NCBI GenBank assembly: GCA_005888745.1
Contig: VBBS01000034.1
Coordinates: 1 to 64,000, forward strand
Length of the DNA stretch: 64,000 nucleotides
Direction: 5' to 3'
From: Candidatus Bathyarchaeota archaeon
GTDB lineage: Archaea; Thermoproteota; Bathyarchaeia; 40CM-2-53-6
The notes under the pieces were generated by a model, which saw only the letters and a list, made by a program, of their open reading frames with translations, was not told the origin of the DNA and ran no database searches. The translations under genes were made by a program, and so were the position numbers. Shown in pieces: positions 25,409 through 34,601 of the stretch. Position 1 is the first letter of the stretch. Each line of letters starts with the position of its first letter.

Positions 25409-27100
25409 ATGAAAAAACCGACACATGTAGGAGAACGAACGAGCCAACAGCAATCAGAAACTGCCGCTCAGCTTCTTGTTGAATGCTTAGAGAATGAAGG
25501 TGTCAAATACGCCTTTGGAATACCGGGCGAGGAGAACATACACGTCATCGACGCGCTGAACAATTCGTCTATCCACTTCGTTCTCGTTCGTCACGAGCAA
25601 GCTGCCTCGTTCATGGCAGACATCTACGGCCGCCTGACCGGTCAGGCAGGAGTATGTGTGGGGACTCTTGGGCCTGGAGCCATCAATCTCCTGCTAGGGA
25701 CGGCAGACGCCAACACGGACAGTGTGCCACTTGTTGCAATAAGCGCCCAGGGTGGCTTGAATCGGATCTACAAGGAATCCCACCAGATAATCGATCTCGT
25801 CAGCATGTTCAAGCCCGTCACAAAGTGGGCTGAACTAATCCCAAGACCAGAGGCTGTACCGGAGATGGTACGGAAAGCGTTCAAGCTTGCGCAGACCGAG
25901 CGTCCCGGAGCCGTCTATCTTGCATTGCCAGAGGATGTAGAAAAAATGCCCGTGCCGCCGGGTCATCGTCCGTTAGAAATCAATGTGGTGCGCGATACCT
26001 CTCCTTCTCCTGCTCAGATAACGCGGGCTGCGAAAGTAATGGAGGCTGCAAAGAGACCTGTCCTGCTTGCAGGACACGGTGCCGTGCGCAATCACGCTCG
26101 TGAAGCGTTGGTTCGTTTCTCAGAGCACCTCCAAATTCCGGTCGCGACGACGTTCATGGGCAAGGGAGTCTTTCCCGATAACCATCCCAATGCGCTAGGC
26201 ACGATAGGATTCATGGTGCACGACTATGCCAATTTCGGCTTCGACCAAGCGGACGTCATTGTATGTGTTGGGTACGACATGCAGGAGTTTGACCCGGTAA
26301 AGATAAATCCGAAAGGGGAGAAGCAGATCATTCACATCCATCGCTATCCGGCTCAGGTTGACGCTCACTACCACCTGGCCGTCGGTATTCAAGGTGACAT
26401 TTCAGAGTCGCTTGACGCCCTAGCCCGGGAGACTAAACCCAATCCGGCATCGAACCCGACAGGTCAGAAGATTCGTCGTCTGTTACAGGAGGAACTTGAG
26501 ATGGGAAGAAGCGACAACTCCTACCCTGTCAAGCCCCAACGGCTCGTCGCGGATATTCGAGCGGCGATGGGCGAGAAGGACATCGTGCTTGTTGACACGG
26601 GCGCGGTGAAGATGTGGATGGCCCGGTTGTACCCGACCTATCAGCCGAACACTTGCATCGTCTCCAACGGGCTCTCGACAATGGCCTTCGCTCTCCCGGG
26701 AGCGATTGCCGCGAAGCTTGCCTTTCGCGACCGCAAGGTGTTGGCTGTCGCTGGCGACGCCGGTTTCTTGATGAACTCGATGGAGCTTGAGACTGCTGTG
26801 AGAGAGAAGATGCCTCTTGTCGTGTTGATCTGGGTGGACGGGTCCTATGGCATGATCAAGTGGGAGATGGACCTCGAGCTCGGACACCACTCCCATGTCG
26901 ACTTTGGCAATCCAGACTTTGTCAAGTTCGCCGAGAGCTTCGGGGCCAAGGGCTACCAGATAGCACGAGCTGGAGATCTACTTCCCACGATGAAGAATGC
27001 GCTAGCCGATGACCGCGTTTCCGTCATAGCCTGCGCAGTCGACTACACCCAAAACACAGCGCTAACGAACAAGCTGGGAGATCTCACCGAACCCATGTAG
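25409..27100 (+). CDS. thiamine-diphosphate-dependent acetolactate synthase-like enzyme
   Basis: A 563-residue ThDP enzyme with the three domains of the family. The catalytic Glu is in VLVRHEQAASFMAD; the ThDP/Mg motif GDAGFLMN...WVDGSYGMIKWEM is near residue 450. GIPGEENIHVIDAL and TLGPGAINLL fit acetolactate synthases, close to the catabolic AlsS type. Without a regulatory small subunit nearby, a catabolic or related ThDP role is as likely as branched-chain amino acid synthesis. ATG 25409 follows an in-frame TTG; TTAATTATAG near 25353 is the likely TATA box. Confidence 0.9.
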   Translation: MKKPTHVGERTSQQQSETAAQLLVECLENEGVKYAFGIPGEENIHVIDALNNSSIHFVLVRHEQAASFMADIYGRLTGQAGVCVGTLGPGAINLLLGTADANTDSVPLVAISAQGGLNRIYKESHQIIDLVSMFKPVTKWAELIPRPEAVPEMVRKAFKLAQTERPGAVYLALPEDVEKMPVPPGHRPLEINVVRDTSPSPAQITRAAKVMEAAKRPVLLAGHGAVRNHAREALVRFSEHLQIPVATTFMGKGVFPDNHPNALGTIGFMVHDYANFGFDQADVIVCVGYDMQEFDPVKINPKGEKQIIHIHRYPAQVDAHYHLAVGIQGDISESLDALARETKPNPASNPTGQKIRRLLQEELEMGRSDNSYPVKPQRLVADIRAAMGEKDIVLVDTGAVKMWMARLYPTYQPNTCIVSNGLSTMAFALPGAIAAKLAFRDRKVLAVAGDAGFLMNSMELETAVREKMPLVVLIWVDGSYGMIKWEMDLELGHHSHVDFGNPDFVKFAESFGAKGYQIARAGDLLPTMKNALADDRVSVIACAVDYTQNTALTNKLGDLTEPM

Positions 27101-27157
27101 TAGCCAGGAGCGATTCTCTTGCCGTCATGTTCTAGCGCAAGGGTCTTAGCCATCTAA

Positions 27158-28372
27158 GTGGCTAGACCATCAAGTCTGGTTCTTGTTTTGAAGGAGAAAA
27201 AATTCAAGCATATTGAGACCAAGCTGATTCATTCAGGTGAGCCAGAGCCTCGGGTCCAGGGGGCTGTGAGTATGCCGATTTTCCAGTCGGCAATGTTCGA
27301 GACCCGCAAAGAACCCGGCTACCATGATATCGAGTATATTCGCCTGAATAACACACCGAACGCGAAGGTGCTCCATGAGAAACTGGCCGCGGTTGAAGGC
27401 GCGGAGGACGCCCTTGTGGCCGCGAGTGGAATGGCGGCCATCTCTACTACCATGCTCACGTTCCTCCATAACGGGGACCACCTGCTCATCCAGAACTGCT
27501 TGTACGGTGGGACCCATGATTTTGTCACCAAAGACCTTCACACGTTCGGGATATCCTATGATTTCATCGATGGCAACGACCCCGAGTCTTGGGAAAAGAA
27601 ACGACGTCCCAACACAAAGGCGATCTATGTCGAAACGATGACAAATCCAATGCTGGAGGTGGCAGACCATAAAGCGGTTGTCAAATTCGCAAGAGCCCAC
27701 GGACTCATATCCATGATCGACAACACTTTCGCCAGCCCGATCAACTTTCGCCCCATCGAACACGGATACGATCTCTCACTCCACAGCGCCACGAAGTACC
27801 TGAACGGCCATGCGGACATCGTCGCGGGGGCCGTTATTGGAAACTCTGAGTTGGTGAGTAAAGTCAAACATCGACTGGATCATCTTGGTGGAAGCTTGGA
27901 CCCGCACGCTTGTTTCCTGTTGCATCGCGGTATGAAGACGCTGGCGCTTCGTATGAAGCACCACAACGAAAGCGCTCTCAAGATTGCGAGATTTCTAGAG
28001 GACCATAACACCGTTGCCGGGGTGAACTATCCAGGACTCATGAGCCATCCTCAGCATAGCCGGGCGGGAGAGTTGTTTGACGGTTTCAGCGGCATGCTTA
28101 GCTTCGAACCAAAAGGAGGAAAGACCGCTGCTGAGCAATTCATGAAAAACGTCTCTATCCCGATAATCGCGCCGAGCCTTGGCGGAGTCGAGAGTCTACT
28201 CACTCGACCCGCGGCCACCTCTCACTCAGGAATGACTCCAGAAGACAGGAAGAAACTCGGGATTACAGACGGACTAATTCGAGTATCCATTGGAGTCGAA
28301 GCGACAGAAGACTTGATCGCGGATTTCGGAGAGGCGTTAGAAGCAATTAGAACCGTAGCCAGCGTCCCTTAA
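27158..28372 (+). CDS. Cys/Met-metabolism PLP enzyme (cystathionine gamma-synthase/lyase family)
   Basis: About 400 residues of a fold-type I PLP enzyme. The Schiff-base lysine is in LHSATKYLNGH, with ETMTNPMLEVAD and SMIDNTFASP upstream as in cystathionine gamma-synthase, gamma-lyase and methionine gamma-lyase; the C-terminal SLGGVESLLTRPA is typical. Which reaction it catalyses cannot be told from sequence alone. The outer start is GTG 27158, which is inside a TAGCCA-N6-TGGCTA inverted repeat (27147-27164); TTG 27188 is an alternative that fits homolog lengths better. Confidence 0.92.
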   Translation: MARPSSLVLVLKEKKFKHIETKLIHSGEPEPRVQGAVSMPIFQSAMFETRKEPGYHDIEYIRLNNTPNAKVLHEKLAAVEGAEDALVAASGMAAISTTMLTFLHNGDHLLIQNCLYGGTHDFVTKDLHTFGISYDFIDGNDPESWEKKRRPNTKAIYVETMTNPMLEVADHKAVVKFARAHGLISMIDNTFASPINFRPIEHGYDLSLHSATKYLNGHADIVAGAVIGNSELVSKVKHRLDHLGGSLDPHACFLLHRGMKTLALRMKHHNESALKIARFLEDHNTVAGVNYPGLMSHPQHSRAGELFDGFSGMLSFEPKGGKTAAEQFMKNVSIPIIAPSLGGVESLLTRPAATSHSGMTPEDRKKLGITDGLIRVSIGVEATEDLIADFGEALEAIRTVASVP

Positions 28373-28391
28373 GAGCCCAAGGGAAGCTCGA

Positions 28392-28874
28392 TCAAACAAG
28401 CTCGTCAGAAAGACGTTTCAGATCCTCACCAACGATCTGCATGACGCGCCAGTGCTCTCTGAAATGACCCCCCAATCGGTGATAGACGTCTATGGCTTGA
28501 GTGTTCCAATCAAGCACTTCCCATCGCATCCCATAACAGTTCTCTGTGATGGCGATTCGTGCCAGATGAATCATCAAAGCCTTTCCTATGCCCTTGCCTC
28601 GGAAAGGCGGCCGCACAAAAAGATCTTCTAGGAAGAGGCCATGCCTTCCCTGCCACGTTGAATAGTTCTGGAAAAAGAAGGCCATACCGGCCGGGTTACT
28701 ATCCCACTCAGCAATCAGTACCCTGAACCTAGGATTCACAGCAAAGCCATCCCTGATCAAGTCGTCTTCTGTCGCTCGAACGGCATCGGGTTCCCTCTCA
28801 TACTCCGCCAACTCGCGAATGAAAGACAAGATCAACGGGACGTCTTCCAATGTCCCCCTGCGAATCCTCAACAT
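28392..28874 (-). CDS. GNAT acetyltransferase (diamine/SSAT-like)
   Basis: A 160-residue GNAT from ATG 28874. The acetyl-CoA loop is RPPFRGKGIGKALM, preceded by LFLEDLFV, and the tail contains VLDWNTQAIDVYHRLGG, a pattern typical of spermidine/spermine and diamine N-acetyltransferases. The preceding 39 in-frame residues do not look coding. Substrate is an inference. Confidence 0.88.
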   Translation of the reverse strand: MLRIRRGTLEDVPLILSFIRELAEYEREPDAVRATEDDLIRDGFAVNPRFRVLIAEWDSNPAGMAFFFQNYSTWQGRHGLFLEDLFVRPPFRGKGIGKALMIHLARIAITENCYGMRWEVLDWNTQAIDVYHRLGGHFREHWRVMQIVGEDLKRLSDELV

Positions 28875-29018
28875 GGCTTGCAGCTTCACGTTTTTCTTCT
28901 CTCTGGTTTGCGGGCTTGCTTTCGGTTGCAACCCAGTCCGATGCGGCCACAGCAATAAGCCCGCGACATGAATGGCGAGGGAGCAGTCCAAGTTAAATCT
29001 CCAATCCGACTTGATGAA

Positions 29019-29951
29019 CTAACAGCAGCACTTTGGGTTGTCATAATACTCGCGGGCGATGGTTGTCATGACCGGGTCGTCGCTTACAATCGCATGACAC
29101 TTGTCCGAGCCCCAATTTGACACAGTGACAAGTTTCGAATCATCAGAGAGTAGGAGGTTGCATTTACAGATCAGTTCTTTGACGTGGCCCATGGTTTCGG
29201 CCGTTTCCACAAGTTCCGGTGTCACTGCTGAGCGTACCTTCACCTTTCTGGCTCTAGCCTCGAGTAGTGCTGGATGTACTGCTTCGAGAAGGTCTTTGTC
29301 GAATGTTAAGAAGAGAATTTGTTTCTTGGAATCTTCGATCGCACTTCGCAGTCTCTGGATCACGTTGGGCTTCCCCTTGACTATGTAGGCGATCTCCAGC
29401 TCTCCGGGAGTCGCAGCTCTCTTCGCTAGAGGCTCGATAGATCTCTTGACGCTTGCCAGCGTCTTGAGCTTTTCAACATGTTCCCTCTCTGCATTCTTTT
29501 TCAGACTGTCAACTATCTGATCAGGATCTAGGGCTCGGTACATGCTAGGATTTCCTCTGCTTACATGTATGAGATTCCATTTTCTCTCAAGATCGTCGAG
29601 CGCCTGATAGATCTTAGAGTCGGGTATGCCGGTAAGCTTGCAAAGTTGGCTGGCCGAGGCTCCCGGATTTTCGATCAGCGCGGTGAGGACCCGGGCGGGA
29701 TAGCCTGCGACGCCTAGCTCCGATAACTTCGTTACAAGATCTTGCTTGAGGGGGCTTGGCTCGTAAACTGTTGTTGGTCTCGACGTTCTATGTTCTACCT
29801 TCTTCTTCGGTGAGGTAGGAAGAGATCGCTTAAATAGTTTTCTACTACTGGAGCGTAGTAGAGAACATATGATAGGAAAATCTTTTGCTAGAAAGCTCGG
29901 ATTGTTTCTGGCAAGTAACAATTGCGGATCTTGGTGCTTGGCCGAAGGCAT
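29019..29951 (-). CDS. TrmB-family transcriptional regulator with cysteine-rich C-terminus, next to arsM
   Basis: The TrmB helix-turn-helix is clear (ELGVAGYPARVLTALIENPG, ASQLCKLTGIPDSKIYQALD), then a coiled coil and a C-terminal PLD-like ligand domain (RSAIEDSKKQILFLTFDKD). Unlike sugar-sensing TrmB proteins it has CKC, a further Cys in SDKCHAIV, and ends NPKCCC, a plausible thiol site for As(III). It is divergent from arsM. The homologous part begins near 29745, but no ATG, GTG or TTG occurs in this frame downstream of 29851; the nearest usable ATG is 29951, which would place a TATA-like box and an inverted repeat inside the coding region. The true start is thus unresolved. Confidence 0.85.
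   Translation of the reverse strand: MPSAKHQDPQLLLARNNPSFLAKDFPIICSLLRSSSRKLFKRSLPTSPKKKVEHRTSRPTTVYEPSPLKQDLVTKLSELGVAGYPARVLTALIENPGASASQLCKLTGIPDSKIYQALDDLERKWNLIHVSRGNPSMYRALDPDQIVDSLKKNAEREHVEKLKTLASVKRSIEPLAKRAATPGELEIAYIVKGKPNVIQRLRSAIEDSKKQILFLTFDKDLLEAVHPALLEARARKVKVRSAVTPELVETAETMGHVKELICKCNLLLSDDSKLVTVSNWGSDKCHAIVSDDPVMTTIAREYYDNPKCCC
29841..29862. promoter_or_regulatory. 8-bp inverted repeat, candidate TrmB-like operator
   Basis: TCTACTAC and GTAGTAGA are perfect inverted repeats around TGGAGC. On the minus strand a TATA-like CTATTTAAGC (29829-29838) follows directly, so the repeat covers the BRE/upstream side of the regulator's own promoter. It would suit control of the regulator and of divergent arsM. 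Confidence 0.55.
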
Positions 29952-30044
29952 TTGCAAACTCACAACCACGCGCGTTCCGACACCTACTCAATTCGGCCTT
30001 CCAATAACAACGACAAAAACCATCTGTGAGCGAGCCCGATAACC

Positions 30045-30773
30045 GTGGAACCAGAGAACAGTATTCGTGAGGCTATCCGAGACACCTATTCAAAGATAGC
30101 CACTAGAACCCCCGGCGTTTGCGGCTGCTCGTGCTGCTCGAACACAGAAATTGAAGGATCCAATGAAGCAGAATCGCTCCGGGCAGGCTGCGGGCACCCG
30201 GTAAACGAAGCGAATATCAAACCAGGAGAAGTCGTGCTGGATCTCGGGTCCGGTGCCGGTGCGGATGCTTTTCAGGCTGCGAAACTGGTCGGACCTACGG
30301 GCAAAGTAATCGGTATCGATGCGACTCCCGAGATGATCTGGAAGGCCCGAGATCTAGCCTCGAAACAGGCCTTAGAGAACGTAGAGTTTCGGCTAGGAGA
30401 AGTAGAGCACCTGCCTGTTGAACGAGATTCAATAGACTTGGCCGTCAGCAACTGTGTGTTGAATCTTCTACCAGACAAGCTCATGGGCTTTCAAGAAATA
30501 TTTCGAGTTCTAAAGTCCGGTGGTAGAATCCGGATATCAGACCTCGTCACCTCGAACCCGGTTCCGCGAAGCAAAGTGCGCGCTGAGTCCTGGGCGGCTT
30601 GTGTCGGGGGCGCCGTACCCGAAACCGAATACTTGCAACTACTGAAACAAGCTGGGTTCGAAGATGTTCAGGCCGTAAACGAAGAAGCATGTGGCAACGA
30701 ATGCTGCAGTGGCCAAAGTTCCGAGATTCGAAGTGTTGCAATCTCAGGAATCAAACGACAAGTGTCTAGGTAG
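30045..30773 (+). CDS. arsM: arsenite S-adenosylmethionine methyltransferase
   Basis: A 242-residue class I methyltransferase. The SAM motif is VVLDLGSGAGADAF with GIDATPEMI after it. The cysteines expected in ArsM are present: CGCSCC near 26-31, C49, C137 in SNCVLNL and C186 in WAACVGGA; a further CGNECC cluster lies at 216-221. It methylates As(III) in the cytoplasm to volatile or less retained species. Starts with GTG 30045, divergent from a Cys-rich TrmB-like regulator. Confidence 0.93.
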   Translation: MEPENSIREAIRDTYSKIATRTPGVCGCSCCSNTEIEGSNEAESLRAGCGHPVNEANIKPGEVVLDLGSGAGADAFQAAKLVGPTGKVIGIDATPEMIWKARDLASKQALENVEFRLGEVEHLPVERDSIDLAVSNCVLNLLPDKLMGFQEIFRVLKSGGRIRISDLVTSNPVPRSKVRAESWAACVGGAVPETEYLQLLKQAGFEDVQAVNEEACGNECCSGQSSEIRSVAISGIKRQVSR

Positions 30774-30830
30774 GAATGCTCAAGCTTCATCTTTAATAAC
30801 GACAGTTTTGGTCCCGCCTCGCGATCGGCT

Positions 30831-32108
30831 TTGCCTCAAGCGATCCTTAACGATGATTCGCTTACTTTTGCTGAGAAAATCATCAGCGTCAAGTCCGACG
30901 GAGGTGGGAAAGTCCACCGTGCTGGAGAGATTGCCGTCATTGGTGCTGACATGGCGATGGCCCAGGACAGCACTGGACCTTTGGCAATCAAGGTCTTTCG
31001 TGAAATGGGCGTTCAGAAGGTCTGGGACCCGAAGAAAATCCATCTTGTGATCGATCATAGCTTTCCTGCGCCTGACGAGAAGATCGCTAATCTCCATATT
31101 CTGATTCGAGAATTCGTCAAGCAACACGGTGTTCGGCTTGTCGAGGGAAGCATATCCCACCAGCATCTCCTTGAAAATCATGTCGTGCCGGGTATGGTTC
31201 TCTTTGGCGCTGACTCTCACACCTGTCAGGCCGGCGCAATCGGTGCCTTTGCTACAGGTATTGGCAGTTCGGAGATGGCCGCTGTCTGGGCGAGCGGCAG
31301 GCTCTGGGTCCGAGTCCCAGAATCGGTTAAGATCAATCTGACTGGCCAGCTCAAGAAAGGAGTCTATGCCCGGGACATCATAACCCACTTCATCGGAATG
31401 GTCGGCGAGGACGGCGGGAACTACAAGTCGCTTGAGTGGAACGGTCCCGCGGTCAAGAATCTCTCCATCGCTTCACGAGCTTGTATCAGCAACAACTCGA
31501 TGGAGTGCGGCTGCAAACTCTCCATCTTCGAAGTCGACCCCGTAACCCAGGACTATTTCAAAACGGCAAACCGGAAAGCGATCTTCGAGATCCACGCGGG
31601 ACAAAAAGCCCACTACAAAGAAGAATACGATATAGACCTGGCAAATCTTGAGCCCCAGGTTTGGGGTCCGGGGAACGAGAGCAAAGTGCGCAGTGCTAGC
31701 GAATTTGGTGACGGTCACCTAGACGAGGTTTTCATCGGCTCCTCCACCAACGGACGATACGAAGACTTGCAAGTTGCTAGCAAGATACTGAAAGGTCACA
31801 AGGTCAAGGCCGGGACCCGCTGCATAATCACCCCCGCCTCCAGAAATGTATTCGAAAAAGCAATCCAGGGTGGCCTAGCGGAAACGTTTCTCGAATCAGG
31901 AGCAGTATTCACCAATGCTACATGCGGCGCATGCGTCGGAACACACCTCGGAGTCCTCGGCGAGAATGAAACATGTCTCTCCACTTCTCCACGAAACTAC
32001 GTGGGACGAATGGGAGCAACAACCGCCAAAATCTACCTCTCATCCCCAGCAACAGCAGCCGCATCAGCCTTGGAAGGACATATCGCCGACCCTAGGAGAT
32101 ACCTATGA
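30831..32108 (+). CDS. aconitase-superfamily hydro-lyase, large subunit (LeuC-like) with a changed cluster ligand
   Basis: A 425-residue protein of the archaeal isopropylmalate/homoaconitate dehydratase type: GSISHQHLLENH, GADSHTCQAGAIGAFATGIGSSEMA, and the cluster pair TCGACVG (C365, C368). The third [4Fe-4S] ligand, Cys in the family motif IGSCTN, is here IGSSTNGRYEDL, Ser305 (codon TCC at 31743). Other active-site motifs are intact, so the gene is not decayed. Overlaps the small-subunit gene by ATGA. Starts at TTG 30831. Substrate cannot be assigned; no leuA or leuB nearby. Confidence 0.88.
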   Translation: MPQAILNDDSLTFAEKIISVKSDGGGKVHRAGEIAVIGADMAMAQDSTGPLAIKVFREMGVQKVWDPKKIHLVIDHSFPAPDEKIANLHILIREFVKQHGVRLVEGSISHQHLLENHVVPGMVLFGADSHTCQAGAIGAFATGIGSSEMAAVWASGRLWVRVPESVKINLTGQLKKGVYARDIITHFIGMVGEDGGNYKSLEWNGPAVKNLSIASRACISNNSMECGCKLSIFEVDPVTQDYFKTANRKAIFEIHAGQKAHYKEEYDIDLANLEPQVWGPGNESKVRSASEFGDGHLDEVFIGSSTNGRYEDLQVASKILKGHKVKAGTRCIITPASRNVFEKAIQGGLAETFLESGAVFTNATCGACVGTHLGVLGENETCLSTSPRNYVGRMGATTAKIYLSSPATAAASALEGHIADPRRYL

Positions 32109-32656
32109 GCGTCCCAGCACCGTCCACGATAATCCGGGGCAGAGCTTGGGTTTGGCCTGACGATGTGAACACTGACATCATCATACCGTTCCGGTTCAAA
32201 GCCCGCACCAACGACCCGGTCGAAATGGCGAAATACGCCATGTACGGATTCGACCCCGAGTTCTACAAGAAAGTCAGGCCAGGAGACCTGTTCGTTGCCG
32301 GAAGAAACTTCGGAGGAGGATCCAGCCGCGAACAAGCACCAGTCGCCATCAAATACTCAGGAGTAGCAGCAGTGATCGCAGAGAGCTTCGCAAGAATATT
32401 CTATCGGAATAGCTTCGCCATAGGCCTACCAGCACTAGAGGTCCCAGGAATAACCAAACAGGTCAACCAATTCGACGAAATATCCATCAATCTTCAAGAC
32501 TGGTCGGTCACGACCAAAGATGGAACCGAGTATCATGCGTTGAAGGTTCCAGAGTTCCTTCGAGGACTCATGCGGGAAGGAGGCCTCGTCGAGTATTACA
32601 AAAGGCACAAATCCTTCCCATGGGAACAAATGCAAGCAACCCCAGGCACCACATGA
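32105..32656 (+). CDS. aconitase-superfamily hydro-lyase, small subunit (LeuD-like)
   Basis: A 183-residue swivel-domain subunit. VNTDIIIP and [18 protein letters not shown] match LeuD/HACN small subunits, with REQAP instead of the more common REHAP. The substrate-specificity loop after VNTDIIIP reads FRFKARTND, unlike the YLR(T/M) of isopropylmalate isomerases that I know. Translationally coupled to the large subunit by a 4-nt overlap, so the two form one heteromeric enzyme. Confidence 0.88.
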   Translation: MSVPAPSTIIRGRAWVWPDDVNTDIIIPFRFKARTNDPVEMAKYAMYGFDPEFYKKVRPGDLFVAGRNFGGGSSREQAPVAIKYSGVAAVIAESFARIFYRNSFAIGLPALEVPGITKQVNQFDEISINLQDWSVTTKDGTEYHALKVPEFLRGLMREGGLVEYYKRHKSFPWEQMQATPGTT

Positions 32657-32678
32657 GCCTAAGGTCCTGGTTTGGAGC

Positions 32679-33311
32679 TCAACTGCTCGGCCGCATTCCT
32701 TCCAGTTCCTTTTGTAACTGGTTTACTGTGGTAATACGTGCGAAGCGTCGTCGCAGAGCATATTCTGTTCGTTCCCGTATAGCTTCGACTCCAAGTTCTT
32801 CCCCTGGTTTGTCCCAGTTCGGAATTGGAAAAGTCATCGTGGCTTCGGTAACAAAGTCTACTGCATAACCGAGGTCTGCTGCGATCCTCGCGGTCGTCTC
32901 GCAGCACTGCTCCATCTGGATACCAGCGATACCGAGGCGTCGCACGCCTTTTTCGATCAGGTACGGTTGCAAAGTCGTGCTCGTGAAGCAGTTCCGCGTA
33001 TTCTTGACCATTACAGGCTCATCTTTTCTTGGCTTGAGAAAGTCCATCAGCCTGAACGACGGGCTGTCCTTACCGAACGCCTCGTCGATGTCAGTATGTA
33101 AGAAGAACACGACAGGCAGATGGGCAGCACGATAAGCTTCGACTAGAGTACTAACATTCTTTTCAAAAGCAGGGTTGTTACGCCTTGCCCATCGAGGGCC
33201 GACTTTGAACGAGTCTTGAGCATCTATCACCAGCAAAGCCGACTGTTCAATAGGAACCTTCTCGGGGTCCAGCATACTTCGATCTAATGCGACGACATCG
33301 TATATACTCAC
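32679..33311 (-). CDS. isochorismatase-family cysteine hydrolase
   Basis: A 210-residue hydrolase of the nicotinamidase/isochorismatase fold. The triad is visible as Asp in LLVIDAQDSF, Lys in VMVKNTRNCF and Cys in QMEQCCETTARIAADLGY. Two insertions distinguish it from nicotinamidases. Its substrate is unknown. Convergent with the LeuCD-like pair. Confidence 0.88.
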   Translation of the reverse strand: MSIYDVVALDRSMLDPEKVPIEQSALLVIDAQDSFKVGPRWARRNNPAFEKNVSTLVEAYRAAHLPVVFFLHTDIDEAFGKDSPSFRLMDFLKPRKDEPVMVKNTRNCFTSTTLQPYLIEKGVRRLGIAGIQMEQCCETTARIAADLGYAVDFVTEATMTFPIPNWDKPGEELGVEAIRERTEYALRRRFARITTVNQLQKELEGMRPSS

Positions 33312-33354
33312 TGCCGCGGATTTACGGAATTATCCTGAATAACGGTGCTGTGCC

Positions 33355-34302
33355 ATGAGTCTAGAGCGCGAGAGTTCTAAGGATGCCCCAAGTGTCCGGG
33401 TTTTCTTCGGCGATTTCAGAAAGATGACTTCGACGGAGGTCGCGAATGGCGAAGTCTCTCTGATCGTCACATCTCCTCCGTACTTCAATGCCCCTTTCGA
33501 TTATCCAGATCTTTTTCCGAGCTACGAAGACTACCTCGGCTTGATCAGGACCTTCGCCTCTCAGAGCAGAAGAGTCCTAAGAAAAGGTAGAATCTGCGCC
33601 ATAGTCACCGATGATATGCTGGTGAAAGAGGGAGGTGGGAGTCGCGCACGAAAATATCCCCTTGTAGCCGACACGACCAGAATCTTCTTGGATGAGAGGT
33701 TTCTTTATCGCGACAAGATAACTTGGGTAAAGCCAGCGGGTTACACTAGAATCAGCAGGCGGAGCGGCGTCGTCCTTCAGCATCCATACCCGATGTACTT
33801 CTACCCTGATAACATTCAGGAATCTATTCTCCTATTCCAGAGCGGCGATTTCGACTATGGCCTCTTGAGGGATGCACCAAAGAAAATATTGAAGTCGTCC
33901 AAAATAGACACTGTTCAACTCAACAAGGAGAGATGGAATCTGACGGTCTGGAACATAACCAACGTTCTACCAATCCCCGGCCGTGTCGAGGAAGGAATCG
34001 CCGCCTTTCCCGAAGAAATTCCCAGACGATTAATCAAACTGTTCACGATGTATGGAGAGACGGTGTTCGACCCTTTCGCAGGGTCAGGAACGACCCTGAA
34101 AGTCGCTGTGGAGCTTGGGAGGAAAGCTATCGGATATGAAATTGACCTCGAACTAAAACGAGTCATAAGGAAAAAACTCGGAGTAGAGAATTTCGTTATC
34201 GAAGAGAGAGGAGGAGCTAGGAGACTCAGAAAATCTCTTCAAACCAAGATTCGTCAACGGAGAAGCGTTGCCAAGTCGCCTATTCCAAAACTAATCCTTT
34301 AG
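33355..34302 (+). CDS. solitary DNA methyltransferase (N4-cytosine/N6-adenine, beta class)
   Basis: A 315-residue enzyme. The catalytic motif TSPPYFNAPF comes first (about residue 42) and the SAM motif FDPFAGSGTTLKVAVELG late (about 240), the circularly permuted order of beta-class amino-methyltransferases; TSPPY favours N4-cytosine but does not exclude N6-adenine. The tail is basic. No restriction endonuclease gene is near, so it is an orphan methyltransferase with a possible regulatory or protective role. Starts at ATG 33355. Confidence 0.92.
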   Translation: MSLERESSKDAPSVRVFFGDFRKMTSTEVANGEVSLIVTSPPYFNAPFDYPDLFPSYEDYLGLIRTFASQSRRVLRKGRICAIVTDDMLVKEGGGSRARKYPLVADTTRIFLDERFLYRDKITWVKPAGYTRISRRSGVVLQHPYPMYFYPDNIQESILLFQSGDFDYGLLRDAPKKILKSSKIDTVQLNKERWNLTVWNITNVLPIPGRVEEGIAAFPEEIPRRLIKLFTMYGETVFDPFAGSGTTLKVAVELGRKAIGYEIDLELKRVIRKKLGVENFVIEERGGARRLRKSLQTKIRQRRSVAKSPIPKLIL

Positions 34303-34601
34303 AGCCACCAGCACCTCTCCCGGTCAAATCAGCTAGAGAAGCAGTTGCTCGACATTGGCCCAGCGCATTGGTTGCGATCACTTCTGGCGTTCATTCAAAA
34401 ACGTCAAACTACCCGAAGAACGGGTTTTGGCACAGTCGCAGATATTGATCCTGCCGCAACCTAACTCAGGACTGACGATTCGCACCAACTCAACCCTAAT
34501 CGTAATTTTCAGATCTTTCTTCGATACTTCGACTTAGAGCCAGAAGTTACGACCCACTTTAGTCGCTGACAGAACTATCCTCGCTCAACATCGACGCTTA
34601 G
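34303..34601. other. intergenic stretch without recognised feature
   Basis: Only short unrelated frames on either strand; no tRNA, repeat or clear terminator seen. Confidence 0.4.

Noticed and set aside
30780-31388. 202-residue minus-strand frame
   Set aside because: Shadow of the LeuC-like gene.
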